From Combretum micranthum (taxonomy: Eukaryota > Streptophyta > Magnoliopsida > Myrtales > Combretaceae), in assembly GCA_024138025.1 (NCBI GenBank), contig JAMXBD010001214.1:186001-250000 (forward strand): DNA of 64,000 bases, read 5' to 3'. The notes beneath the pieces were generated by a model. It ran no database searches. It was given only the letters and a program-made list of their open reading frames with translations, and was not told the origin of the DNA. Positions 12,901-26,254 of the stretch are shown piece after piece; within the stretch, counting starts at the first letter, position 1; each line of letters starts with the position of its first letter. A program made the position numbers and the translations under genes.

Positions 12901-13465
12901 TAGATAATTACTATTAGTTTTGAAAATGATTAGAAAATAATTTCATAATCTATATTATAGAAATTAATGACTTGATTTAGAAATATAATTTAGAAGTTTA
13001 GTTTACAAGAAATTAATATTTAATTTGAGTTTGGGTTTAAGAACCGGTATATTTAAACAAGTAAATGTATTCAAAATTCATGATGATTAAGGATTATGGA
13101 AGTTAAACTAAAAAGGTTTAGGGATTTACAAAACATTTAATTTATATGTTTGAAGGTTTGATGAATAAAAATAGAAGAAAAGATTTAAAAATGAATGATT
13201 AGGAAGAATTTAATACTTTATTTCTTTGACAAAGGACCATTGAAACAAATGAATAATTTAAAAATATATTTAAAATCTTAAATTTCATTTTGATCTATTT
13301 ACTAATTTAATTATATTAATCTATCTAATCTTATTCTATTATTTACTTTTTTTTATTTAATTAAACTATCTAAATTCATTTTTAAACTAAACTCAAAATT
13401 AATTATCTATTATATTATTAAATTAATTCATTTCTAATTTAACTATGTTTGGTTTGGGTATTTCA
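9998..13465 (+). mobile_element. Solo LTR, gypsy-like family, 3.47 kb
   Basis: Starts TGTAAGGATCC and ends GGGTATTTCA. The flanks GATTT (9,993-9,997) and AATTT (13,466-13,470) form a 4/5-matching target duplication, consistent with age. It is colinear with the reverse complement of 2,801-6,550, including the 'CCCTGAGTAATGGTAGCTGC' block at 10,693-10,712 and the 'GGACAGTTCTCC' block near 11,390, which is the inverse of the one near 4,960. No internal retroelement genes. Confidence 0.6.
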
Positions 13466-13470
13466 AATTT

Positions 13471-14429
13471 TAATATTAAAATAATTAATATTTTAATTAT
13501 TATATTTATTTTCATCGTAACATAATATATTGGACAGCTTGTATCAAAGAAGTTTGTGCAGTATCAAACCTCATATTACGTTATTATAAATATAAGGTGG
13601 TGGGACCAAAGAGAGACAATAAAAAAAGCTACAAGACAATTAGAAGTTGCAAATGATCTAGGTTGCTAGGGTAATATTCCCGTGTCAAATGACATGGACA
13701 ACTCTTTCACGGCGTCATGCGTGGTGCGACACGGCTACACAACATTCAAATGGGAATTTTTCATGACAGATTTTCCAGCACCAACAGTTTCGCCGAAAAC
13801 GATTGGCGATGGAATGAAGAGGCGAATTTCTTCATGACTACTAAATAGATGAGAAGGCGCGGTGCAGGGTTTCAACATTCCTAGGCGGAATTATTTTTAT
13901 CATCTAAATTTTCTTTTCCCTATAACGACAATAATTTCATCATTAATGAACACACATGATTAGAATTATATCAATAATTCCAAATTTTCTTTAGTCTTCA
14001 ATTAGAGAGTACCATTTTTTTTTCTCGTACACGATAACATGTTACTAAAGGAAAATATATAAAACGCTGTCGGGAAACCCGAAAATTCCATCCGGGAATC
14101 GGAAAAAGTGTCCTCGATTTGTACGATTGTTAAGTCATCGTCAATTACTTTCCAAAATCTTTCGAGGAAATAGCATATTGGGAAATTATGTGAGTGAATC
14201 ATGAGTTTCCCTGAACTTGCAAGGTAATACTGGGAACTGGGAAGTGTGTTGTTCACAAGCTTCCTATCAATCGTATTATTCTCAAGGAATTTAAAATAGT
14301 TAGAATACATATAAATATATATATATATATATTAGCAATCATGCACTCGTAATATAAATAATTATCGAAGGCAACAATATATATAATTACTGGTTAAAAT
14401 GAAGGATTTGAAAAGATTAAAAATATATC
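13471..14429 (-). other. Unassigned segment with a 102-codon open frame of unknown origin
   Basis: The minus-strand frame 14,310-14,002 (102 codons) contains FWKVIDDDLTIVQIEDTF and has no motif I recognise. Part of it is repeated with stops at 1-150. It may be a relic of a host gene. The plus strand at 13,690-13,880 is locally GC-richer than its surroundings, but no frame stands out. Confidence that this is a working gene is low. Confidence 0.25.
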
Positions 14430-14673
14430 GAGTAAATTATATTGGAAAGTCATAAAATTTAAAGATAAGTTCATTTAAGATCATAATATTTTTGGTGGTT
14501 AAAAAGTCACAAAGTTTAAGGATAAAGTCATTATTGACATGTGTTAATATAATGAACTCTATTGTCCTTTTTTTTTAAAAAAAAATATTATGATTTCTTT
14601 TTAACTACTTGAAACATTATGATTTTAAATAAATTTATCTTTAAATATTGTGATCTTCAAATGTAATTTACCC
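14430..14673. mobile_element. MITE with long terminal inverted repeats
   Basis: The left end GAGTAAATTATATTGGAA and the reverse complement of the right end GGGTAAATTACATTTGAA begin inverted repeats that continue for about 90 bp each (blocks AAAGATAA, ATCATAAT and GTTAAAAAG). The element is about 244 bp and AT-rich with no coding capacity. I could not fix its target duplication. Confidence 0.6.
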
Positions 14674-16166
14674 AAAGTATATTTGACAGTTTGCTTTAGA
14701 ATGAAAAAAAAAAAAAGAGGGAGAAAGGAAAAAAAAAAAAGCTAGTGTATTATTGAGAGAAAAAGATGGGTTTGCTTATTTATTTATTTATTTTTCTATC
14801 ATCACATGGAATGGGGAGTCCAACTTGGTGCTTTGTAATACCATTGTTAATGCCGCTAATATAAAAGATCATTAACAATAATTGTAGTAGTTTAAACAAA
14901 CAATTTGTTACACTTAACACCCAGTAATTATTAGTTTTAGAGAATATTTTTTAAGGATAGTTAATATAAGATTAGAGTTGGAGATATATATAACATAATA
15001 CAATACAATATAATATAACAGTTCTTGATTATCGCTTTCTCTATATAATTACCCATAATTATTGTATTTTTTATAAAATTCTAAAAATAATCATCCCATA
15101 AAACCCATATTAGTTTGTTTAATTTAATTAGATGTAATATTGTAGGGTATATAAGTAATTTTAAAGAATAAAGCAAAACTCCTATTGGTATGGTGTAGTA
15201 ATATAGAAAATGTGCGTGTGTGTGCGCGTGCATATATATGAAAATTAAGGAAAATTTGATCCAATGAATTGTTACTGCAAATTAATCAACGATAAGTTAC
15301 ACTTTATGGCATGTTCGGGAAGTTAGTAAACCTACCTTTTCTTTGATAATTCTTCAATAAAGTAATCTTCTATAAAAATTTTAAATTGGTGTTATTATAA
15401 TAAAAAGTTGTTCAAAGTTCTATCTTTTTTACCAATATTGCTACTTTTGGAATATGCCGTACTGAACGTGGTCTTGTTGTTAGGTAACATTAGTATTTTC
15501 TACAAATATGACATTTTTTTTTTTTAAATTTTGGCTTCATTTTTCGTTTCCATTTCAAATAAAATAATACCTTCTTACCTCTTCCCCTCTATTTTTATGC
15601 CTTCGAAGTTCGAACTTTCCAATTTTATTTGGCGAATCTAATTTTATTTTACATTAGTTTATATGTAAATGTCCTGACTCATGCATGAGGTTGTAAAGAG
15701 CTCAAATTTACACATGACCCAGTGAAATTTGACTTGATAATAATCTATTATCGAGTTATCTAATTAGTTTAAGTTTGAATTTTATGGTATTTTTTTTTCT
15801 TTTTTAACTTATGAACCGAATTAAATCCGAATCAAATTTAAACATTAATTTAGATACCAATATAGTCTAGGGGTTGATTTTATACCATAACCTAGCAAAT
15901 TTTCTTTATTTTGTCAGTTTTTGATTCCATACGTTACGTCCTCTATTTTAATTAATTGAAAAAAAAAAGAAAAAGAAAAATCCAGGTTCCAGGTAATGAA
16001 GGTATGGAAATAAAAAAGCTTTCTTGCAATAATTTTATTTATTTATATATATTATATTTGATTTTTTTTTTTCTGATTTTTGACTTTGTATATCTCCATC
16101 AAAAGTCGAACCTGAGCTTTTCAAGTGTTTTTTTTTGTTTCTTTCTTTCTAGTAGAAAAGTGAGAT
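14674..16166. other. AT-rich intergenic DNA, nothing recognised
   Basis: Homopolymer runs, a short (TG/CG)n stretch near 15,212-15,230 and AT-rich filler. Short open frames here come from low-complexity sequence. Confidence 0.4.
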
Positions 16167-16870
16167 TCATTGACTAAAACTTGCTGGGTAAATATATAAA
16201 AGATGAGGTTGCCGTGCTGGCATCCTATCACATGTAGGCGTAGTCATAGGATTAGCCTTATCATCCAAAAAAAGAGCATGTTCATTACATATATAGAAAA
16301 GTTCATTTAAAGAGTTATCGGATAAAATATATGACACATCTAGCACATTTTCAAAAATAATATTTGAGACTTCTTTAGAAGGACCTTTGACAAGGTCATG
16401 TGCCATTCCGTTCCTGTCCCTAGTCATTCAGTGCATCGTCTAAGTAGGGAAAGATCGGATTAAAGACCTGTAATGTAAAAGGTCAATTGGGATGAAATTA
16501 CAATTATTATCCTCAGATTTGATCCAATTATTTGCCATGGTTGAATCAGTTTCAATAACTAGTTTTGGGATATTCAAATCCTTTGCAATTTGCATGCCTT
16601 ATAGAATAGCTTTAATTTCAGCTTCCAAGGTAGATGTGGACTTGATTGTCTTAATAAAACCTTTGATTACCATACCCCTATGATCCTGTATCACACCACC
16701 AAGGCCTGCTAGGATCATATTAGCCGAGAAGGAGGCATCAGTGTTTAGCTTGAGGCAGTTTTTGCTCTGGAGGTTTCCAAGAGCATTTGATACTACTGTG
16801 AAAGGATTTGTGTTTGCTTCCTTTTTGTGTTGTCCAGAATTCCTTGGCCTGGCATTTGTTGACTGAGGCC
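16167..16870 (-). pseudogene. RNase H-like (reverse-transcriptase-associated) pseudogene fragment
   Basis: The minus strand from about 16,870 down reads as a plant RNase H-like domain of the type at the C-terminus of non-LTR retroelements and in stand-alone RVT_3 proteins. Visible in order are KLNTDASF (first acidic residue), AGLGGVIQDHRG, STLEAEIKAIL (second), KLVIETDS (third) and RNGMAHDLVK (the final conserved A-H region). The D-E-D pattern is kept. The frame is broken by a stop after EIKAIL (about 16,598), a shift before KLNTDASF and a stop before the RNGMAHD segment. No reverse transcriptase is found upstream. It is therefore a truncated, dead copy, either a LINE 3' end or a broken stand-alone RNase H gene. 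Confidence 0.7.
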
Positions 16871-18091
16871 AGAGCTTTTCAAGTGTTAGTTAGTAATGGG
16901 GTCCACGTTGAAAAAAGTCAATAGTTAAGCTAATAATATTAAGAGATTTTTGAACTTGACCAAGCTAATCTTATAAATAGATTTATCACAGATAGTTAAG
17001 AGATTTCTCCATCTAAAAGTTTTTATCTAATATTTGCATCAATTTTACTACTTAATATTATAAATTAAAACAAATTTATTCCCAAAATTCACCTTGAATT
17101 ACACAGAATTAAAGTATCACACATTTCGAACTAAATCAGCTCATAATACTTAACTCGACCAAGTTAGAACTTGATCACTAAAATATTAAATTGAGCTAAA
17201 AAATTGGTTATAGGGAAAAGCTCTTCCCGTTGCAGCAAGTGCTAATTGAAGCCTCTACGCGTGAATCCAATGCAGATAATTTTCTTTTTCTTTTTTTTTT
17301 CTTTAAATTCTCATCCTCTCTGGATTATAAAAGCTAAGCAAGACTTGTATAGCTACGGGACTTGCCAGAACCAGAAGGGTTAACCCGTTAAAAGGCCTGA
17401 TTTTGCAAATTTTCTGTGCATTTGGAGACCGTCATTTGGACACATTTTATGTTGAATATTTCAAGAGAAATGTTTCCATACTTACAATATATACCAGGTG
17501 AGCAAGTGTTAATCATTTTTTAATATATATGATGGTTATTTTAAAAAATATATTCTAATTTTATATATACTAAAATATGACTGGTAGTACTCGACTTAAA
17601 TATAAAAACGTACATCCAATTTAATAATTTTCGTAAAGTTGGGGGTTGCTTTTCAATGTAATATAATGGCCCTCTTTGACGACAGTGGGAGGGGGAAAAA
17701 AAGTGAGAAAATTAACGAGACAAAGAGAAAACTGAAGGGATGGAGGCGTAGATTGCACGCGACAAAAAGGGGAACATGCAAGGAGTGGCGGTAAAATCGA
17801 ATATAAGTGTTGGTTCACGAGAAGGGTCCTTGTAACTTGATCCATGTCCTTCAAAGCTAAATGAGACGTTGACAAGAAAGATGTCTATCTTTTCGATGAT
17901 TCATACATTGATGCCTTTGATTAAAACATTATTAAAGAGGATATGTTAGTTAATCATATTAAAAAAATCCTATATAATTTTATGCATTATCCTTTTGGGG
18001 GAGTAGTCTTGAATATGGTAAATTTTTTTTTTTTCACGGGGAAATCTATAAATATTGTATGACAGTTTTATCAGTGCAAAGGTTCAGAGAT
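16871..18091. other. Intergenic DNA, nothing recognised
   Basis: The 84-codon minus-strand frame at 17,621-17,875 has no recognisable motif and no copy elsewhere in the window. I leave it as unassigned sequence. Confidence 0.35.
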
Positions 18092-19950
18092 TATATAGTT
18101 TTGTTAAGTATAACACTTGGATGTTATATATAAATGTTACAATTAATTGAGTGAGTTTCAAACTAATTTTAATTTATAAGATTCTTTATTTAGTTTTAGT
18201 CATCATTTGATAACGCAACGAAAAGTAAAGAATACAAAAGATTTCTGAAAGCTACACATATATGTAGATTACTCAATTAATTCAGTAATAGTAAAAGTAT
18301 ATCTAAGGTGCTCAACATAAACTAGTAATTAAAAAGTATATAATCTGGTCGTCATTTAATACTCATGTGAAAAACTAAAATAGTGAAAATATATAACAAA
18401 TCTCTCAAGACAATAATCCAAAACTCTTAATAGCAAGAAATGTCTAACGCATTTACTTGTTCCATTCATCTAACAAGTCATCTATATCAGATCCATAGCT
18501 AAGGTAGTCATAGCATTCATTATCAAAAACATCATAATCTGAAAAAAATAAAAAGTGAGCTGAAATCTAGCACAACAACAACACAATCATATATAAAATG
18601 ATCATATGACCTGGTGTAGCAACCAATAGTGGAGTACTTGGACTCCGACAGCACAATAGAACACTGGGGTCTCAAGTAGTAATAAATACTTAGAGGATTA
18701 ATAAAGGCCAGCCATAACCTTGATCTCTTAGAATGGATATATGTAGCAGTTTTGTTTAGGGGTTACAATTAGACTCATCTTTATCTGCATTAGTCCATCA
18801 TATTGGATAGTTTAATAGAGCACATTATACTAAACCACTTCAGTACAACTTCGCCAAATTGGATAAACATTACCCTGATATTGTTTTCTTATCAGGTACT
18901 TGTCGAGTCACACTGGTGGCTTAATCACCTAACTATTGTGTTGGCCTTTTGCATAAGAAGGTGTTGTCACTACCTAGCACAAATTTAAACAATTATGTGC
19001 ACTCAAGAAATTAATTAAGCTATTTTTAAGTATTAATTTATTTCTCGAATGTCTATTTTAACAAGCAAAAGACACTCCATTATGTACTCAAACAAGTATA
19101 GTGTCGCTATATTGGCTCATATGATAGGCATGAATATGAGTAGGTATTTGTTTAAGAAAGATTATCTCACATAAGAATTAACCATAAGATTTAATTATCT
19201 AGTCATATTTGATTAGTTAATTAAGATAAAGTCATATATGTAATAGGATGGCAATTAAAACTTAGATTGTAATCTTGTAATACAATGGACTTAGAGAATT
19301 GATTAAACCCGCAAAAATAGGTAATTTAATCTAAGGATAACTATATGAGCTTGAGATATTAGAGATGACTCTAATAAGGAATATGAACTTTTATGAATTG
19401 GGCTCACTAATTGGGATCAAGCTTAATGGAATTATATTTTGAATTTTTATTTAGAATTATTGGGTCTTAGAGACCTTAAGTAAAGCATAATGATATTATA
19501 ACTAATTATTATGCCTTAGGAAATAAAATTTAAGCTCATTAAGAATACGATTTGTAATTTAGGTGGATATGGGCTTAGTTATTGAAATTAATTCGAACAA
19601 GATAAAATTTTGATATCGGACCTTTATTTTGGATATAAGCGAAAGAAAAGTCTTATTTAAGTTATTGGGCCTTTGTAATTCCTAAATAAGCCCAACTTAA
19701 CAATAATGATATGTTTAGGCTTTCACGCCTAAGGAATTGTATTTGAGCCCAATAGATGTTCAACTCTTAGAAAATGGATTAATGGACTTAAATAATTGGA
19801 TTTGAGCCCTATTAGAGTTAGGTGATGGGTACTGAGCCCATATTTTAGATTTAAGCCCATTATAAGCTATAGTGTAGGTGTTGGCTTGATTTTAAGCTAA
19901 TAGGCCCCAAAAGATTGAAGTAAGCCCATGTAATATATTAATATAATATT
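18092..19950 (+). mobile_element. Partial gypsy-like LTR (same family)
   Basis: Contains the family landmarks in plus orientation: a head palindrome TATAACA-CTTGGA-TGTTATA (18,109-18,128), 'AAGTCATCTATATCAG' (18,475-18,490), 'AATAGTGGAGTACT' and the repeated 'GGGCTTA/AGCCCA' words near 19,640-19,930. The ends are eroded; both boundaries are estimates. Confidence 0.5.
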
Positions 19951-20225
19951 ATAAAAAATAAATATAAATAATTATATAGTAATGCAATACTATATATAAT
20001 TCTCTGTATTACTATAAGTTTCAACTTTGCTTCATTTACACTCATGCTCATCAAGCTAAACGAACCAAAGCTCAAGTTTGGACTCGTGAATCGTTAACAA
20101 GCTCAAGTTTGAGCTCAAGCCTATACATTTTCAAGTTCGTTAAAAGCTTGAGTTGGCTCAAGCTTGTTAATTTGTTAAACAAGCCAAGCCTAAGCCTTAA
20201 AAACCTAACTTATTTTTAGCTCTAA

Positions 20226-20912
20226 ATATGGATAAGGACTAAAAAATAATTGTAAACCCTAGACAAGGCTATGACTAGATCTTACTAGGAGATAAGGTCC
20301 CACATAACGTTATAAACCCCTCAAGTAGTTGCTGCTATTTAGAATACCTACATTCTAAGTCATGATGTCAGAGTTTGAGTGCTCTACTATTGGTTACTAT
20401 ACTAAAATTAAATATGTATCCCATTGGTTGATTGCATTAGAATAAGGTCATGTGATCATATCGCATGTTGACTCATTCCTTTTTATTGCAGGTGATAATG
20501 ATTTCTATGTTAATTGTTATGATTACTTGGGATACAGGTCAAATGCCGAGGAGTAGCTAGATGAGAATGAGTACTAGATGTTATGGCTGATGAATTTTGT
20601 TTTTAGGGAGTTCTAGTGATATGTTCGAGAGAAACTTTTCAAATATTTCTAGTTTTTCATATGCCGTTTAAGAGCCATTTCACATGGTTATGATGTACAC
20701 TTTTATTGGTGACTATTTTGGATTCGAGATATCATTTCAGTATATTGAGTAGTATGCTCTTATTGGGTAGCTTTTGAAAATCTAATCAATAGTTTTTATA
20801 AATTAAAATTAGTTATAAACTCACTTAGTTAATGATATAGTCTTTGTGTGTAATGCTTATGTATTATACATGGTGGAGATGTTAATGATGTAAACTCTTT
20901 AGGGTTGTGACA
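20226..20912 (-). mobile_element. Partial gypsy-like LTR, opposite orientation
   Basis: In minus orientation it starts TGTCACAACCC at 20,912. It carries the family blocks 'ATAATGATTTC...ACTCATTCC' (compare 5,935-5,990) and a GTATTATAC motif at 20,861-20,869. The far end is truncated against the plus-oriented copy on its left, so the two lie in opposed orientation. Confidence 0.5.
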
Positions 20913-23079
20913 TTACCAAAATCTTATTTTCCTTATTTGGCATTTTATATATAAGAGGTTAAATATTTAACACACCTAGTTTAATATGTGTACTAGCTTG
21001 AGTCATGAAGAATTTTGGTTTAATGATAAACATTCGTCTCGGATAACCTACCTTTTCTATTAGCTCGAGTCATGTTTTTTTTTTTTTCTTTTTGGCCTTG
21101 AGTCACGTTTAATTTACTCGGTCCCATCTCTTACATAGGTAAAATGAGTAACATTACTTGACTGACATCGCAGCAATGATTCACAAATCTACGAGAATCA
21201 TAAAAACATAAAATATTTATGAATGGTGATTTTTCCTTTAAGTAGAGGCTGAACATTGATTGAACTATGATAGAATGACTCAAATTTCTATCATGTCTCA
21301 CTCATAACTAATCTAAGTATTACCTATTCGAGTTTTAAGTAAAAATTTAACATACACTACACAAGGAATTACATTATATTTAAAGCCCATTATTGTTACA
21401 TGGTAGACGGAAAGGAGGGTATATAAGTGATGGTCTTATAAAGGATGATATGTCGATATTTGCGAACTTCACAACGTAAGGAAACGCTGCACGTTTAGTG
21501 GAGCCCAAACTTCAGTCCACTATTTTGGGCATATGTGCACCAAAAAGTAATATGACTGAGGATGAAGGAGTTATGTGGCCGAGATAGCATGCTTAGAGAT
21601 TCAAATTATATTGGGCGTCTAAGCACTGAGTGATGGTTTCTCATATTTCCCCATAAGACATTTTGTTCCGGGTAAGAATCGCTACTTTGGTAAGAATGAG
21701 TAAAGGGAGCAATTGGATGACATAAGAGATACCTTCCTCTTAAGTTATGCTTTTGTATTAGGATGACTTTGCTTCAGTTATTTTGGAAAGTCATTTAGTT
21801 TAAGAACATTTGAATTGTGTGTTGCAAACCTCTATACTTATTTACAACTTCTGACATCCAGTAATTCCTTTAGATAATTTACTAATGTAGTGAAGTTTAG
21901 ACGCTTCATAAGTAGTTGATGGAAACTAAGACACATAAAAGAGAGACCTATTTGCATAAGAAAACTTATCAATACAAAAAACTGACCTTTACATATAGAA
22001 TTTTTATGACAAAAAATAGATAAAACAAGTTATATTTTACAAATAGAATCAGCGACGATAATTTTTATGATTAAATTTTATGTTTAGAGACAGAATTTAT
22101 GTCTCTAAAGCTCAAATTTCTTATAGTATATGGGGTTCTCATAATTAGGATACCTTGCAAGGCGTGACATGTATAGAGTAGGATGTAGAAAAGGTTATAA
22201 ATTTTACCTATTTTATACCCCGTGATTTAATTTCTATTTAAATCCCTGTACGTTGACAAGCTTATATATATTAATTTCAGATATCTCTTAACCGATTTTG
22301 CGTTCAATGCTCCATAGCATCCAATATGAAAAACAATTCCCGGACATACCTAGGTCGTTGGATAATTTGTCTTTAATTAAATCTTGTAAAGATCCTGTCA
22401 GTTGCTGGAGTTAAAAATGCAATGATTTTAATTTTCCATAGTTGTTTGCAAATATGTTACTTCGGTGGAAGCTGTTGTGTGCAATCTTTTCATGCATGGC
22501 GTTTCATAAAAGCTTGTTTCTTTTATAGATCTAATTCTATCTTCGACTTATAATGTAAAACAACATGACTATTCACATTCATAATGTTATATTTATACAT
22601 TTTGAAAGATTATAGATCTTTTTAAACAGCATCCTTTTATATATATATAAAAAAAATTCCAATCGTCACATAAATCTTCAGTATAATAATTTTTTAATAT
22701 AATTAGTAACACCATATATCCTATATTCATAATAATTTATAAGTATATACTCTTTATGTTGTGATTGCTGTAAGCTTTTGATATAGATTCATTTTTTTTT
22801 TAAATTTTTATTAATAAGATATATGTTGTAAACAAGAACTCTATATATAACATGGGTTTTTACCCAGTTTAATTTTACTCTAAAAGTGAAAACATAGAAT
22901 ATTATTATGAAGTCAAGTTTCTAAATGATAAAATAATAATATTTAGTATTACTTCACATGGATATCATTATAATAAATTTTATTAATGGATACTACATTG
23001 TGCTTTGCACACTTGAAATGGATGCATATTATTGATGGCGATAAAATTATTGAACCATATACATGAGGGGACCTACTTT
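20913..23079. other. 3'-flank of the pectinesterase gene, mostly unassigned
   Basis: AT-rich DNA without a recognisable gene. It includes a small CACTA-type MITE at 21,970-22,128. Confidence 0.4.
21970..22128. mobile_element. CACTA-derived MITE, ~159 bp
   Basis: The left end CAATACAAAAAACTGACCTTT and the reverse complement of the right end TACTATAAGAAATTTGAGC both match the CACTACAAGAAA... termini of the larger element at 29,236-31,164. The subterminal TTTAGAGACAGAATTT word is shared too. The termini are decayed. Confidence 0.55.
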
Positions 23080-26000
23080 CTAAACATATTGCTTTAATTG
23101 TTGTATTGGTCTATCTCTTCTTGGCTGCTTCTCTAGCCAATGATCTCTGTTAATAACTTTGTTAACATTTGTTAATCGCATGATTTTTTCACTTGAGAAC
23201 TTCTTTTCCCAGTTCACTCTCTTCGACATATCAGCCCCTGGTCCAGTGCATTGGTTTTCTACAAAAGTAATGCTTTTCCTATTCAAGAGCAAATCTTTGG
23301 GGTTAGTATGGTTATTTATATGAGGATAATAGATATACAGAATTAAATCCTTTTCACTTTAGTTTTTTTAATTTACCAAACCTTTTAGAATTTAATCAAG
23401 ATACCCTAAGGTACTAGTTAGGTTTGGATAGACTTCTGACCGTTTTTAATGATGGTTTTGTAAATCCAACAATTAATGATGTGTAAAATATAATTCAGTT
23501 ACACTTTAAAAGTTTAGAAGGTGTGTCCAATACTTATGAATAGTTCACATAGGGTATATATTTATCCCATTATTTCTATAAATTTAACGAAAGGTTTTGA
23601 TCAATCTTACTTAGATCCTTTATAATTCCATGCATCCCATCCTTCATAAACAACAATACTTGATAAATGCATCTTATGAATAAGTATGGTTGCATATTGT
23701 CTATATGCTCTTCCAAGATAGGCTTTACCAGTCCTTGTCAAGTCACCCCTAGCAAAGATGAATCCACCATCATCGGTTGAGCCATCTTTGCCTTGGGTAG
23801 TGATAAAACCAGGAGTACCTCTCAAAGCGGCTCCATTAAAATTTATAGTACAATCCTACATCAATGACTCTGATAGGATTATTATCATATAAACTAGAAA
23901 AGATGCATTTAAAAATAATATACGAGGGAAGGGTAAGCAATCGCTAGTTAGACTCTAGATTCAAGATATGTTTGGCACATACGAGTAAACTTAATATAAA
24001 TTTGGGTGAGGGATCTAACCGTTTTGCATATTTTTATTATTTTAAAAGCTATGTAAAGTGAAGTTATTCTTGAGAGTTTATGGTATCTATTCAAATTAGA
24101 TCAATAGTTTAAGAGTTTGATTACAATTATTTCATCATTAAAACAAGGGATGAATGTATTAAGAGCATCTAAAATTTTCCTGCCTTTGGTTTTAGGATAC
24201 ACAACAAGAAAATTGGGTTTTAAAGGTAATCTTTATCTCTAAATGTAAATTTCTGTTACAAAAACTATTATCTCTGATTCTATTTGTAGAAATAAAACTT
24301 CTTTTATCGATATTCCATTATAAAATTTGTATTTCTAAAAGTTGGTTTTTCTGCTAGTGACACGTTGAAAATTTTCGTTATAGGATCTCATTTTTCAAAC
24401 GCCTTTCAAACTTGATCATTTTTGGTTATAAGAGAGTTAAATTTAGGCTTTAAAATAAATAAAAAAAAAGTCTTAAAATGAGAAAACCCAAGACCCTTTG
24501 GACTCATAACATAGGTCTTGGAATGAGAATAATAAAAATATAGGTTCTAATATAAAAAGTATGGAAAATTCAAATCCTTTTAGTCTATGTTAAGGAAGTT
24601 ATGGATAAATGATAACGTTGCCATATAACTTAGTAAGTTTTATGGTACGTTGAGAATTGTTTTACCTCATATACAGATTGTCCATTACCCCATATGAAAT
24701 CTATTGCACCTTCAATGTAACAAGACAGGAAATAATGGCGGCCACTGTTATCCCATAGTGTGTCTTGCAAACTGATAAAGGAACACTTATAGAAGAAAGC
24801 TCTATCAGCAGTGGCCTGAAGCGCCGGTGCCTGTGCCGTAGACCTTCCATTTGGATCACGACGAGCGAGGACGCTATATGTGTCCTGTCCAAAGGTTAAG
24901 GAAACCACCTTAGTGCATAATAGATAACCATCTCAACATTATCGGGCAACTTCAGAATTTCCTTTTATTCCATCTTTTTCATGTTTTTAATAATATATTT
25001 GGCACCGGTTTCAAATACTAAATAAATGACAAAAATATGTAAAACAAATAAATAGGTAACATCTTATAAAAATAAATACCTAATAAAGCTTGTAAGGGTT
25101 ATTTTATTTAGGTTTTTCTTTTTTTAAAAAATAAATTTTTGGCAGCATGCTTAGTTTAAGTTAAATTGGGCTAAATTGTATATACACATGTACACGTGCT
25201 TGCTCTGTGTGTTTTAGATATTCTAATTTTTTAAAATCGAGCACTAAGCCCATAAATATTAAAAAAAAAAAAAAAACATGTTTTTAGATCTTATAATATC
25301 ATTTTGCCTTTATATAAAATAACTATTAAATAGTAAATGCAATTTTCTTTTTAAATTTTATTTAAAGTAAGTAGATGTTGTTGTAATTCAAATCTCAGAC
25401 TTTAAACAAGCGCACATGTATTATATTAGATAAGACTGTGTTTAGAGAGTATTTGTGAGGTGTGATACCTTGAAAGTAATAGACTGTGCTTTAAAATTTT
25501 CAGCTTGTATTACAAAGCCACTGCTTTCATCTGGTGGACCACCGGCTTCCCATTGAATTACAGTGAACTGTTGTCCCATTCCTTGCATGAATATGTTTTG
25601 CTTATCCGGTGGAATCACAATTCGTTCCCTTTGCAATACATGCAACGAACGATAAATTTTAAAGCATACAAACAGAGAATATATGAATATATTTATATAT
25701 GTGCTATGGCCAATTTTCTATCTCAAGTATATTCTTACCAATTATATCAAAAATCTGAACAAGGAGTTAATATATAATTATACAAGCATGCTTTATTCGT
25801 TTTTATTATATAATTATTTTTAAGGAGAAAGGCTTCAATGGGTATTATATGTCACGTGTAATATATGATTTTATTTTAAAAACTACTCACTACCTTGTGA
25901 TCATGAATAAAAGAATCATTTAGTAGTTACTCTTCATGGATACAGACACGTGGTATGTACTATCCATTGAGTATTTTTACATTTTTAAGGGATTAGTGAC

Positions 26001-26254
26001 ATAATAATGTAAATCACTCACTTGTACACTCCGGCACTAATTTGGATTTTGGTGCAACCATTAGAATTACAAGGAACATTATCGATGGCATCTTGAATCT
26101 TGGTAAAGGCCCTTTTTCCGGATTGATCGACAACAAACGTCCTACTAGAGACTGCACCATTTTGGGCTGTATACAGCAAGGGATCATGTAGTTTTCTTGA
26201 TTCACTCAAGCAAACAAAAATGAAAGTACTTAATATAAGATTGTATATACACAT
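23080..26254 (-). CDS. Pectinesterase (pectin methylesterase), five exons, 351 aa
   Basis: Removes methyl esters from cell-wall homogalacturonan, releasing methanol. Exons by minus-strand order: 26,254-26,022; 25,628-25,469; 24,884-24,666; 23,855-23,611; 23,278-23,080. All introns are GT-AG, phases agree, and the total of 1,056 nt has no internal stop. The N-terminus ([17 protein letters not shown]) looks like a signal peptide, and the mature domain starts without a PMEI pro-region (type II/group 1 layout). Family motifs: Q154 in the QATADR block, QDTLW (Q171, D172), DFIWGN (D193) and YLGRAY (R253). The last usually has W two residues after R, but Y255 stands here. Cysteines 165/186 are present. 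A TATA box lies upstream. It is probably functional, though a Trp-to-Tyr effect on activity is open. Intron 3 holds a MITE. A relic of a second copy lies at 58,952. Confidence 0.9.
24200..24359. mobile_element. CACTA-derived MITE inside intron 3 of the pectinesterase gene
   Basis: Begins CACAACAAGAAAATTGGG and ends (reverse complement) CACTAGCAGAAAAACCAAC, both CACTA-type ends. At 160 bp it is almost the size of the one at 21,970. It lies wholly within the intron 23,856-24,665 and leaves the splice sites untouched. Confidence 0.55.

Noticed and set aside
18803..18988. 61-codon plus-strand frame as a gene
   Set aside because: Falls in a partial LTR copy; the aligned stretches in other copies are not open.
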